64,000 nt of DNA from Deinococcus cellulosilyticus NBRC 106333 = KACC 11606 (lineage in GTDB: Bacteria > Deinococcota > Deinococci > Deinococcales > Deinococcaceae): the NCBI RefSeq assembly GCF_007990775.1, contig NZ_BJXB01000015.1:62001-126000 (forward strand), in the 5' to 3' direction. The translations under genes and the position numbers were made by a program. Under the pieces are notes generated by a model. The model was not told the origin of the DNA, did no database searches, and saw nothing but the letters and a program-made list of their open reading frames with translations. Of the stretch, positions 41,601 to 49,884 are shown in pieces. Every line of letters begins with the position of its first letter. The stretch's first letter is position 1.

Positions 41601-43469
41601 TTACTGTCCTAAAACGGGTTCTCCGCGCTCTGCATGGTTCAGGATGTGCCTGAGGGCCAGCGGGATCACCGCATCCCAGCCCTGCGGGTGGCATGCGGCA
41701 GGGAAAGGTACAGGTGGAGCATTGCGCCTTTCATATCCAGCAAACAGTTCCGAGAGCCTGCGGTCCTGGGCGTGAATGGCGGCATCAAACAGGGCGCGGG
41801 TGACCTGAAAGGCCTCCTCTTTGAGGCCATAATTCCACATGCCCAGTGCTGCGAGTGCAGAATCATGCGGCCAGACGCTGCCATTGTGGTAGGAAACGGG
41901 ATTGTAGCGCACGGAACCCTCAGCCAGGGTGCGGATGCCCCACCCGCTCCACAGCCCGGAGTTGAACACCGTGCGGGCCACCTCAATGGCGTAGGGCTCG
42001 GGGATGATGCCGGTCCAGAGGGTGTGGGCGGCATTGCTGACCATCACCTTCATGGGTTTCTTGTTTCCATCGAGGCCATGCACGTAGTAGTTGGCTTCCG
42101 GCCAGTAGAAGTGCGCCTGAAATTTCTGTTGCAGCCTGCTGGCAAGGGTGCGGTACACCTGGGCCTGTGCAGGGTTCCCCAGCGTCCGGTAAATCTGTTC
42201 TGCTGCACGGTAGGCGGCGTAGGCGTACCCCTGCACCTCCACAATGGCGATGGGTTTTGTGGAGTCAGGCTCCTCCCCGTTTTCGAAGAACACGCTGTCT
42301 CCAGAGTCCTTCCAGACCTGGTTTTTGATGCCTCCATTGGGGTCGGGAATGTATTCCAGAAAGCCGTCCCCATCCGGGTCGGCGTCGGTCTGCATCCAGT
42401 GCAGTGCAGCCTCAATGCCGGGAAGCAGTCCAGAAATGAAGTCCAGATCATCCGTCACTTTCAGGTATTCACCACACAGCCAGACAAAGAGGGGGGTGGC
42501 ATCCACGGTGCCATAGTAAGGACGGTGGGGGGTGTTTCCCGTCAGGGTGAATTCGCCGACACGCTCCTCGTGGAGGATTTTTCCGGGCTGTTCCAGGGTC
42601 ACAGGATCATGTTTCTGCCCCTGATGGTCTGCCAGGTACTTCAGGATGCCTTTTGAGATCTGTGGGTAGTCCTGCACGGTCATGTGCCCGATGATCAGCG
42701 AGTCACGCCCAAAGGGAGCCACGAACCAGGGGATGCCCGCAGCAGGGAAGATCCCGCTTTTTGTTTCAAACAACAGGGAACGGAAGTCCTGAACCCCCCT
42801 GAAAAGCACCTCCTGGTCCTTCTCGTTTTTGAGGGTGATGCGGGGTTGCCAGTGCTGGTCGTACTCTGACCGCAGGGCCTCGAAGTCGATGGGTTGAGGG
42901 GTTTCACCATCCAGCAGGGCATAGACTTCAATCTGGATTTCAGCGTTGCCTCTGGCCTGCCAGTGCAGGGCCTCGCCATCCCAGGACCCTGCAGGGGTGC
43001 TTTGAATCAGGGTGTGCCGGGTGATGCCGTCCTGACCAGAGTAACTGAAACGCACCCCCTGTGCGGTGGCTTTCACTTCCACCTGCCGGTCCCAGTTGCC
43101 ATATCCCCTGACCTGAAACATGTCTGCAAAATCCGAATTCAGTTTCAGTCGGATGGTGTAGGGGGCGTCCTGGTAGGACTGGATCGACAGGATGTCCCTG
43201 ACCCCGTTGCGGTGAAGCATCAGGGAGCGTTCCACCCCGAGTTTCATCAGGTACCCCAGGTCATCGTTGGAGGAGACCTGATGCAGTTCAAAAGGGTAGG
43301 AGAGGTGTTGCATCAGGGTGTTGAGGGGTTCCCCATCCAGTTCCCAGCGGTATTCGCTGAGGAAACGGGTGTCTCTGCGGTACAGGCCACTCTCGCCAGA
43401 GGAGATGCGGAATTCGTCGTCTCCCACCCAGTAGAGTTCGTTTTCTTTGAGCACGGCACGGTATTTCAA
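41601..43469 (-). CDS. Amylo-alpha-1,6-glucosidase-like (glycogen debranching) glycosidase
   Basis: 622 residues: N-terminal beta-sandwich (about 1-200, resembling the bacterial GDE N-terminal domain, with YRRDTRFLSEYRW) and an (alpha/alpha)6 catalytic barrel (about 230-610) with PWFVAPFGRDSL, NQVWKDSGDS and YHNGSVWPHDSA. Candidate acids are the Glu/Asp in those segments. Likely cytoplasmic breakdown of imported alpha-glucans. The start is TTG at 43469, preceded by AAAGGT; no ATG fits. Last gene of the lacI-ABC operon, 62 bp after the permease. Confidence 0.85.
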   Translation of the reverse strand: MKYRAVLKENELYWVGDDEFRISSGESGLYRRDTRFLSEYRWELDGEPLNTLMQHLSYPFELHQVSSNDDLGYLMKLGVERSLMLHRNGVRDILSIQSYQDAPYTIRLKLNSDFADMFQVRGYGNWDRQVEVKATAQGVRFSYSGQDGITRHTLIQSTPAGSWDGEALHWQARGNAEIQIEVYALLDGETPQPIDFEALRSEYDQHWQPRITLKNEKDQEVLFRGVQDFRSLLFETKSGIFPAAGIPWFVAPFGRDSLIIGHMTVQDYPQISKGILKYLADHQGQKHDPVTLEQPGKILHEERVGEFTLTGNTPHRPYYGTVDATPLFVWLCGEYLKVTDDLDFISGLLPGIEAALHWMQTDADPDGDGFLEYIPDPNGGIKNQVWKDSGDSVFFENGEEPDSTKPIAIVEVQGYAYAAYRAAEQIYRTLGNPAQAQVYRTLASRLQQKFQAHFYWPEANYYVHGLDGNKKPMKVMVSNAAHTLWTGIIPEPYAIEVARTVFNSGLWSGWGIRTLAEGSVRYNPVSYHNGSVWPHDSALAALGMWNYGLKEEAFQVTRALFDAAIHAQDRRLSELFAGYERRNAPPVPFPAACHPQGWDAVIPLALRHILNHAERGEPVLGQ

Positions 43470-43531
43470 GGTCTTGACCTTTCCAGAAGCTGAAAGACTT
43501 CTTGTTGATGGAGAAGCAGGAAGAGGAAGGT

Positions 43532-45103
43532 TCAGCCCTTCACGGAACTGCCCACGGAGTTCTCCACAAAGTAACGCTGGAAGAACAGAAAGAGCAGGAT
43601 GATGGGAATGGCACTGATCACGGCTCCGGCCAGAATCAGGCCGTAATCGCCCTGACCTGCGTAGGCCTGACGGAAATTGGCGAGGCCCACCGGAAGGGTC
43701 AGGTTGGTGGCCGGATTCTGCACCACCACCGAAGGCCAGAAGAAGTCGTTCCAGGACCCCTGGAAGGTGGTGATCGCCAGGGTGGCAATGGCAGGCAAAG
43801 TCTGGGGCAAAGTCACGTGCCAGAAGCTCTGGAAGGCACTTGCGCCATCAATGGCGGCGGCTTCATCCAGTTCTTTGGGGAGGCTCTCAAAGAACTGTTT
43901 CATCAGGAAGACCTGGGCACTGCCCACCAGTCCACTGACCACCAGACCCCAGGGGTTGAAGAAGTTCGGCAGACCGAAGAGTTTCGAGAGGCCCCACAGC
44001 CCGTCCCGGAGCAGCAGGAAGTTGCTCAGGAAGGTCACCTGCATGGGCACCATCATGGTGAAGAGGACCAGCACAAAGAGCAGGTTCTTGCCAGGGAATT
44101 GCAGTCTGGCAAAGGCGTATCCAGCCAGAGAGGCAAACGCAATGCTGGTGATGACCTTGACGATGGCGACCAGGAAACTGTTTCCGACCCATCTCAGGAA
44201 GATGCTGTTGCCGGTTTCGAGGTCCACAGACTCCCGGAAGGCCCTCAGGTAATTGTTGAAGGTGAAGCCCATCACGCCAGGGGTGATGTTGTTGAAGAAG
44301 TTCGCCCGTCCGAAACGCTCCACTTTGGTGGGAGGAAGGGTGGAATCGGTGAGCTGCTGCCCGCGTTCGAGTTCCACATTCAGAGGGGTGCGGTCCAGAA
44401 TGATGGGGCCATCCAGATAATACTGCCCGTCTTTCTTGATCAGCGAGACCACGGTGTCTGCAGGAACGTTGATGCGTTGCTGCTGGGCCTCGGGGGTGTC
44501 CAGATGGACTTTCACCACCTGTCCATCCACAACCGCCTGCAGGTCTTCAGAGAAGGTTCTGGGGGTTTTGGCCCTCACCTTTTCACCCTGCTGCGCTGTC
44601 AGGCTGGGGTACACCACGTTCAGGGTGTAGCGGGTGATCGTCCCATCCACCAGTTTGCCTTCGCGGTCTGGACGCTGGGCATCCTGGGTGTCCACGGCTT
44701 TCAGGTCTTTCACCTCAGAGAAGTCTGCAGCGTACACGGGGTCACGCACGGCACCAATGCCTGCTCCAGGCTGCAGCCTCAACACCTGCACGGTGGGGGG
44801 GGTGACTTCCTGGCCTTTCGGCGTAAAAACACTGACTTCAAATGGAACGGTGGCTCCAGGGTGCAGTTCCCCAAAGAAGCCTCCACCCCCTCCGGCCACA
44901 CCCAGACGGTAGGCTGCCCCCATGTTGGTGATGCCCAGTTTGGGCAGGTTCAGGGTGGGAGGGTATTCCAGGGGGTTGTCCTTGAAGCTGGTCAGGGTGC
45001 CCATCAGGAAAGGCCCCAGCACCACCAGAGAGAAGGCGATCAGGATGGTGTAGATCCACACGGCGCGGGCGACCAGACGGGTCCGGTAATAGGTGGTGTT
45101 CAT
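43532..45103 (-). CDS. Sugar ABC transporter permease, MalG-like with a large insert
   Basis: 523 residues, far longer than the usual 270-300. Transmembrane helix 1 lies at about 14-36; the remaining five helices and the ATPase-docking loop (EAAAIDGASAFQSFWHVTLP) lie after about 290. Between them is an insert of roughly 230 residues, polar and beta-rich, with repeated valine-rich segments such as VSLIKKDGQYYLDGPI. By topology it faces the outside, so it could contact the binding protein. Its start overlaps the stop of the MalF-like gene by 4 bp. Confidence 0.88.
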   Translation of the reverse strand: MNTTYYRTRLVARAVWIYTILIAFSLVVLGPFLMGTLTSFKDNPLEYPPTLNLPKLGITNMGAAYRLGVAGGGGGFFGELHPGATVPFEVSVFTPKGQEVTPPTVQVLRLQPGAGIGAVRDPVYAADFSEVKDLKAVDTQDAQRPDREGKLVDGTITRYTLNVVYPSLTAQQGEKVRAKTPRTFSEDLQAVVDGQVVKVHLDTPEAQQQRINVPADTVVSLIKKDGQYYLDGPIILDRTPLNVELERGQQLTDSTLPPTKVERFGRANFFNNITPGVMGFTFNNYLRAFRESVDLETGNSIFLRWVGNSFLVAIVKVITSIAFASLAGYAFARLQFPGKNLLFVLVLFTMMVPMQVTFLSNFLLLRDGLWGLSKLFGLPNFFNPWGLVVSGLVGSAQVFLMKQFFESLPKELDEAAAIDGASAFQSFWHVTLPQTLPAIATLAITTFQGSWNDFFWPSVVVQNPATNLTLPVGLANFRQAYAGQGDYGLILAGAVISAIPIILLFLFFQRYFVENSVGSSVKG

Positions 45104-46302
45104 CTGTTCACCTCGTCTTTGAAGAACTGCCGCTGGACCAGCACCACCAGCAGGGTGAGGACCGCGAGGATCATGGCTGCAGCACTCGCCATGCCCGCGA
45201 GCGAACTTCCTCCACGGAATGAATAATTGTAGATGTAGTAAGAGAGGGTGATGATGGAATCAAGAGGGGCTGCATCCCCGATCACCTTCACCTGGTCGAA
45301 CATCTGCAACGTCCCAATCAGGCTGATGGTCACCGCATAAAAAGTCACGGGTTGCAGCTGTGGAACGGTCACATACCAGAACTTCTGACCAGGGGTGGCT
45401 CCATCGAGTTCTGCTGCTTCATACAGGCTGGTGGGAATGCCCTGGAGACCGGCCAGAAAGAACAGCATCAGGGTCGGAATGGTGGTGAAGGTGTTCATCA
45501 GGATGATGAAGAGCAACGGAATGGGGAGCAAGCCAAAGAGTTTGTCGGTGTTGTACACCCAGTCGAAATCAAAAGTGGCGACATCTCTGGGCTGAATCCA
45601 TCCCATGAAGCTTGCGACCAGCACCGCAATGCCCCCGATGGCTGCACTGATCCACAGCAGGAGAGGATCGGACCAGTGCACGTAGGTCACCCTGCGAATC
45701 CGGGCCAGCGCATCGAAAGACGTGGCTTCCCTGTGCTCTGGAACGTAATTTTTCGCTTCACGCAGCCGCTCGAAAATCACCTGAATGATCTGCGCCACCA
45801 CCAGCACCACCACAAACAGCACGATGTGCGGGGTGTACTGGGTGAACTGGGTGGTCAGGTAATTGGCAATCCCTTTCTTCTGAAAGAGCCACAGGAAGAC
45901 CAGGGTGATCACCACCGAACTGGTGATGGATGGCATGTAGTACGCAGACCGGAAGAACATCAGACCCCGAATGCGCTGGTTCAGCACCACTGCGAGCAGC
46001 AGGGCACCTGCAGTCTGCAAGGTGGTGGTGACAAAGCTGAAGAGCAGGGTGTTGGTCAAAGCAATTCTGAATTTGTCGTCCTGAAAAATGTTGATGTACG
46101 ATTTCAAACCCACGAACTTCGGAGGGTTGAACAGGTCGTAATCGGTGAAGCTGAAGTACACTGCCCGCACAAAACCGTAGAAGAAGAAAACCAGCAGGGT
46201 CAGCAGAAAAGGGGCCAGAAAGGCATACGCAGTGAGGGTGTCCCGGCGGACCCTCATCTTCTCTGGAGACTTGGGGGATGCTTTGACTCGGGTGTTCAAC
46301 AT
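45100..46302 (-). CDS. Sugar ABC transporter permease, MalF-like with an insert
   Basis: 400 residues. A standard sugar permease core (helix 1 AYAFLAPFLLTLLVFFFYGF; docking loop EAAELDGATPGQKFWYVTVP near 290) is interrupted after about residue 150 by some 110 extra residues containing two additional hydrophobic segments (HIVLFVVVLVVAQIIQVIF and LLLWISAAIGGIAVLVASFM) with a charged stretch between. The start at 46302 follows AAGGAAAAGG. It pairs with the following MalG-like protein; the ATPase is not in the operon and is presumably a shared MsmK/MalK-type subunit encoded elsewhere. Confidence 0.88.
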   Translation of the reverse strand: MLNTRVKASPKSPEKMRVRRDTLTAYAFLAPFLLTLLVFFFYGFVRAVYFSFTDYDLFNPPKFVGLKSYINIFQDDKFRIALTNTLLFSFVTTTLQTAGALLLAVVLNQRIRGLMFFRSAYYMPSITSSVVITLVFLWLFQKKGIANYLTTQFTQYTPHIVLFVVVLVVAQIIQVIFERLREAKNYVPEHREATSFDALARIRRVTYVHWSDPLLLWISAAIGGIAVLVASFMGWIQPRDVATFDFDWVYNTDKLFGLLPIPLLFIILMNTFTTIPTLMLFFLAGLQGIPTSLYEAAELDGATPGQKFWYVTVPQLQPVTFYAVTISLIGTLQMFDQVKVIGDAAPLDSIITLSYYIYNYSFRGGSSLAGMASAAAMILAVLTLLVVLVQRQFFKDEVNR

Positions 46303-46322
46303 GACCTTTTCCTTGAGATGGC

Positions 46323-46413
46323 CCTTCTCAGGCACTCCCAATGGGGAACGCCTGAGAAGGAAAGGAAGGAAGTGGAGGGTGGACCTCACCGCACCTGTGC
46401 GAGCGAGGTGAGG
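46323..46413 (-). promoter_or_regulatory. Two stem-loops between binding protein and permease genes
   Basis: Directly after the binding-protein stop comes CCTCACC / GGTGAGG (46413-46384), then CCTTCTCAGGC / GCCTGAGAAGG (46360-46323). Neither is followed by a T-run on the minus strand, so they look like RNA-stabilising or partial-termination elements that let the binding protein be made in excess of the permeases. Confidence 0.65.
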
Positions 46414-46417
46414 TTTT

Positions 46418-47641
46418 TTAGCGTTTCATCACCGAGTTCAGGTCAGCCTGGGCTTTCTTCAGGGCCTCGTCGGTGGTGGACTTGCCGCTCATCACGGCCT
46501 GCAGGGCGGCGTTCACGGGGGTCATCCAGTCGCCACCGTACTGCTTGAAGCTGTACCCGTACACGTAGCCATCGCTGGCCCCCTGGAACACCACTTTGGC
46601 GTTCACAGCCTCCTGGGTGGTCTTGTTGAAGTAGGCGTTGCTCTGCAGGCTGGTGCGGCTCGGGATCGCCAGACCTTCGGTGAGGATGAACTGCTGGGTT
46701 TTCTCACTGGTCAGCAGGTCGAGCACCTTCAGGGCAGCAGCCTGGTTTTTGGATTCCTTGTTCACAGCCCAGCCCACGGTGTAGATGAAGTTGCCGCGTT
46801 TTTTGGTCTTGTCGTTTCTGGGCAGGGGGGCGGTGCCGTATTTCAGGTTGGGGGCGTTGTCGCGCAGGAAGCCCGAGATCCAGGCCCCTTCGATGGCCGC
46901 TGCGACCTTGCCGCCTCCAAAGCATCCACCAGACCAGCCCTGGGAAAGGTCAGAGGGCAGAATGGCGGTTTTGTCTTTCACCAGTCCGGTGTAGAAGTTG
47001 AAGGCTTCTTTGAACCGGGGATCGAGCAGGTTGCTGTTCCCTTTGGTGTCAAAGGTTTTCCAGCCGGTGGCAAAGGCGAAAGCACCAAATCGGGCGAAGT
47101 CTGCAGGCAGGCAGATGCCGTAATAGTCGTTTCCAAGTGCTTTCTTGACCTTGCGCAGTTTGTCGGCAAAGGTGCTCCAGGTGTCGTTCTCGTTGGGGTA
47201 GGGAACGTCCGCCTCATCAAAGAGGTCTTTGTTGTAGGTGATCGCAAGAGAGTTGAAATCCTTGGCCACTGCATACACCTTGCCCGAGTCGGTGAAGGCC
47301 TTGACCAGGGTGGGCAGGAAGGGTCTGGTGTTCACCTTGCCGTTTAAGGGAAGAAGTTTGCCGGTCTTGATGAACCCCGGAGCCACGAAGATGTCGATGT
47401 ACATCAGGTCTCCGGCGGTTCCGCTTGACAGGGCGTTGGTCAGCGCAGCGTTGAAATCCCCCTGGAAGGGCTCAAACACCGCTTTGATGCCCTCTTTGGC
47501 CAGCGCAGGGTTCACGATCTTGTTCAGCAGGTCGTTGACGATGGCCACATCGGCCCCGGCGAATCCATTGAGCTTCACGACGGTTTCGGCACTGGCGGCA
47601 CCGGCCAGCAAAGCAGCAGCGAGCAGCAGACTTCTTCTCAT
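46418..47641 (-). CDS. Sugar ABC transporter substrate-binding protein
   Basis: 407 residues with a signal peptide cleaved near ASA-E at 18. Family 1 (MalE-like) fold: KVYAVAKDFNSLAITYNKDLFDE is the ligand-domain signature, and there is a cysteine pair (CLPADF and GGCFGG) that may be a disulfide. No lipobox, so it would be free in the periplasm-like space or wall-associated. The start follows AGGAGGAGAG. Substrate probably a malto-oligosaccharide or related alpha-glucoside, given the debranching enzyme in the operon (inference). Confidence 0.9.
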   Translation of the reverse strand: MRRSLLLAAALLAGAASAETVVKLNGFAGADVAIVNDLLNKIVNPALAKEGIKAVFEPFQGDFNAALTNALSSGTAGDLMYIDIFVAPGFIKTGKLLPLNGKVNTRPFLPTLVKAFTDSGKVYAVAKDFNSLAITYNKDLFDEADVPYPNENDTWSTFADKLRKVKKALGNDYYGICLPADFARFGAFAFATGWKTFDTKGNSNLLDPRFKEAFNFYTGLVKDKTAILPSDLSQGWSGGCFGGGKVAAAIEGAWISGFLRDNAPNLKYGTAPLPRNDKTKKRGNFIYTVGWAVNKESKNQAAALKVLDLLTSEKTQQFILTEGLAIPSRTSLQSNAYFNKTTQEAVNAKVVFQGASDGYVYGYSFKQYGGDWMTPVNAALQAVMSGKSTTDEALKKAQADLNSVMKR

Positions 47642-47686
47642 GTTTCTCTCCTCCTATTTGTTCAAACCCCTTATGGGGTTGAGCAA

Positions 47687-48658
47687 TCAAACGGTTGAAT
47701 CGGGTGGGGGTGCGGTGGTGGTCCCGATCTGGAGTTGCACCGGGACGTACACCCCCTGGGGGTCCTCCCCCTCAATGCCGGACAGGGCAAGCTGCACGGC
47801 GGCGTGGGCGATGCGGGAAATGTCCTGTGCAATGGTGGTGAGGTTCTGGTTCGGGAAGGGAAAACCGTCAAAGCCGATCACAGACACATCCCGGGGAACG
47901 TTGACCCCGAGGTCCTGCAGTGCTCCAATCGCTCCGATGGCCATTTCGTCACTGGCTGCGAAGAGGGCGGTGAAATGGTGTCCTGCTTCCCAGGCCCTGC
48001 GAACAGCCCGGTAGGCGTCCAGGGTGTTGAAATGGCCTTCGAGGTCGTGCTCTGGCTGAAGGTGCAGGCCTGTACCTTTCAGGGCTTCACAGAAACCCTG
48101 GCGGCGGTCATCTGCGGCCTGGCTGGGAACCTGGGTGCCCAGAAAGGCGAATTCACGGTGGCCCAGTGAAATCAGGTGTTCTGCGGCGAGTTTGCCCCCT
48201 TCAAGGTCATCCGGGACCACAAAGAAGTTTCCGGGTTCATGCCCAATCACCACAGCAGGAATGTGCTGGGTTTGCAGGTAATCGAGGCGTTTGTGGGTGT
48301 GCTGGGCACTGAAAAGCAGCACCGCATTGGGGAGGCGCACATAACTGGAGAGGTCTTCTTCAAGTTCAATGAACTGGATGCCGAGTTCCTGGGTTTCGCG
48401 GGTCAGGGCCCGCCAGATCAGGGCAAAATACGGGCTGATGCGGCTGTCTCCCTGTCCGATGGAAATGCCGATGGTGTACTTGGAGCGCATGCTCAGCTCA
48501 CGGGCTGCGGGATCGGGGACAAAGCCCAGGCGGTTCATGACCTCCAGCACTTTTTCCCGTGTGGCTGCGGCGACGGTGGTTTTTCCGTTGATGACCCGGC
48601 TGACGGTGCCTTTGGAGACACCGGACACGCGCGCGATTTCGTCAATGGTGATTTTCAT
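47687..48658 (-). CDS. LacI-family transcriptional repressor
   Basis: 323 residues: helix-turn-helix (ITIDEIARVSGVSKGTVSRV) and hinge to about 60, then a periplasmic-binding-protein-like effector domain with a FTALFAASDEMAIGAI segment. First gene of the operon; the binding-protein gene follows 45 bp later. Two palindromes upstream match LacI-type operators with central CCGG, so the operon is probably autorepressed and released by the transported sugar or a derivative. Confidence 0.93.
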   Translation of the reverse strand: MKITIDEIARVSGVSKGTVSRVINGKTTVAAATREKVLEVMNRLGFVPDPAARELSMRSKYTIGISIGQGDSRISPYFALIWRALTRETQELGIQFIELEEDLSSYVRLPNAVLLFSAQHTHKRLDYLQTQHIPAVVIGHEPGNFFVVPDDLEGGKLAAEHLISLGHREFAFLGTQVPSQAADDRRQGFCEALKGTGLHLQPEHDLEGHFNTLDAYRAVRRAWEAGHHFTALFAASDEMAIGAIGALQDLGVNVPRDVSVIGFDGFPFPNQNLTTIAQDISRIAHAAVQLALSGIEGEDPQGVYVPVQLQIGTTTAPPPDSTV

Positions 48659-48674
48659 TCTTCCACCTTAGCCT

Positions 48675-48690
48675 TTGTTACCGGTTACAA
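48675..48690. promoter_or_regulatory. LacI-type operator 1
   Basis: TTGTTACCGGTTACAA, palindromic apart from one position in each arm, 17-32 bp upstream of the lacI start, where it would cover the promoter or the ribosome-binding region. Confidence 0.85.
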
Positions 48691-48736
48691 AACATGGAGA
48701 CAGAAGTTGCCGCACCTCTGGGAAAGGGAGCATGTC

Positions 48737-48752
48737 TTGTAACCGGTTACAA
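48737..48752. promoter_or_regulatory. LacI-type operator 2
   Basis: Perfect palindrome TTGTAACCGGTTACAA. Its centre is 62 bp from that of operator 1, about six helical turns, which suits looping by a tetramer or cooperative dimers. The remaining gap up to 48981 (about 230 bp) holds only the possible promoter of the divergent HAD gene. Confidence 0.9.
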
Positions 48753-48981
48753 CAACAGTAATAGCACCATCTGCAGGCCCCGTCAAGAGGGGCAGAGATC
48801 CCAGAAAAATGAAAATCCTGACAACGCCCTCTCAGAAATCAAAATCCCAGCTCTTTTTCACTCACTACACTTAGTGGCAGACAGAGCCCATCAGGACAGC
48901 TTTACCGCTAATGCAAACACACAAATTCTGGAAACCAAACAAGCTGGACACTCCTGGCACCCCATGTGCCAGAATTCGACC

Positions 48982-49626
48982 ATGGCTCCTTTACTGATCT
49001 TTGACTGCGATGGCGTGCTGGTGGACAGTGAGATCCTCTCCAACCGGGCAGGTGTGGAACTGCTGGGTGAACTCGGTTTAGAGATCAGTCTGGAAGACCA
49101 CATCGACCGCTTTGTGGGCAGAAGTGCCGCCGATGTGGAAAAAGAACTCACCGACCTGCTGGGCCGCCCCCTCCCCGAAAATTACTCCCAGCTGAAAATC
49201 CAGCGCACCGCCGAAATCTTCGAACAGGAACTGCAGGCCATCAATGGCATCCATGAGGCCCTGGAGAACCTGCCCGGTCCAAAATGCGTGGCCTCTGGAA
49301 GCCACCTGACCCGCATCCAGCAATCTCTGCGCCTCACCAGACTCACCCCCTACTTTGAGCACATCTTCAGCATCGATCAGGTGAAAAGAGGCAAACCCGC
49401 CCCCGACCTCTTTCTGCTGGCTGCGGAAACCCTGGGTTATGCCCCCTCAGACTGCCTCGTGATCGAAGACAGCATCACAGGAGTGCAGGCCGCCCGCGCC
49501 GCCAACATGCGGGTGCTTGGGTTCACGGGAGGAAGCCATTGCAACCGCACACACGCCCAGAACCTGCTGGATGCAGGTGCAGAGCGGGTGTTTGAGGACA
49601 TGCGGGGGTTGCCGGGGCTGGTGTGA
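48982..49626 (+). CDS. HAD-superfamily phosphatase, beta-phosphoglucomutase-like
   Basis: 214 residues. Motif I FDCDGVLVD (nucleophile Asp8, Asp10), motif II SGS in CVASGSHL, motif III Lys in KRGKPAPDLF, motif IV IEDSITG. The cap-domain type matches the beta-phosphoglucomutase/sugar-phosphatase group. It is divergent from the LacI-controlled operon with both operators in the shared intergenic region, so it may join the same sugar pathway (inference). No Shine-Dalgarno; CAGAAT lies 6 nt before the ATG. Confidence 0.85.
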   Translation: MAPLLIFDCDGVLVDSEILSNRAGVELLGELGLEISLEDHIDRFVGRSAADVEKELTDLLGRPLPENYSQLKIQRTAEIFEQELQAINGIHEALENLPGPKCVASGSHLTRIQQSLRLTRLTPYFEHIFSIDQVKRGKPAPDLFLLAAETLGYAPSDCLVIEDSITGVQAARAANMRVLGFTGGSHCNRTHAQNLLDAGAERVFEDMRGLPGLV

Positions 49627-49637
49627 GGAGGCCTTTT

Positions 49638-49860
49638 GCCGAGGGCTTAGAGCCGAGGGCAAAAGACAGAAAACAGTCATGCAGTGTGAAGGGACTCAGG
49701 CTCAGGTGCACAAATGTTTCCCGGCTGGGAATGAACATGACCTGCTGTTCATCACCCTGCTGCTGGTCTCAAGAAAACAAGACCAGCAGCAATTCTTTTG
49801 TCAGCTTCTTGTGCAGGACAGAGGGGTGTAGCTCTCGGCCCTCGGCTCTCGGCCCTCGGC
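49638..49860. repeat. Heptamer repeat element between the HAD and ABC genes
   Basis: GCCGAGG, GCTTAGA, GCCGAGG at 49638-49658, and inverted at 49831-49860 four in-register heptamers (reading GCCGAGG, GCCGAGA, GCCGAGG, GCCGAGA on the minus strand). Between them is a hairpin CTGCTGCTGGTCT..AGACCAGCAGCA (about 49760-49790) preceding TTCTTTTG. No gene seen. Confidence 0.85.
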
Positions 49861-49884
49861 AAAAGGCTGCTCGCAGCCTTCCCC

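Noticed and set aside
48694..48981. N-terminal extension of the HAD phosphatase
   Set aside because: The upstream codons run through the LacI operator and have no family similarity; motif I begins normally from the ATG at 48982.
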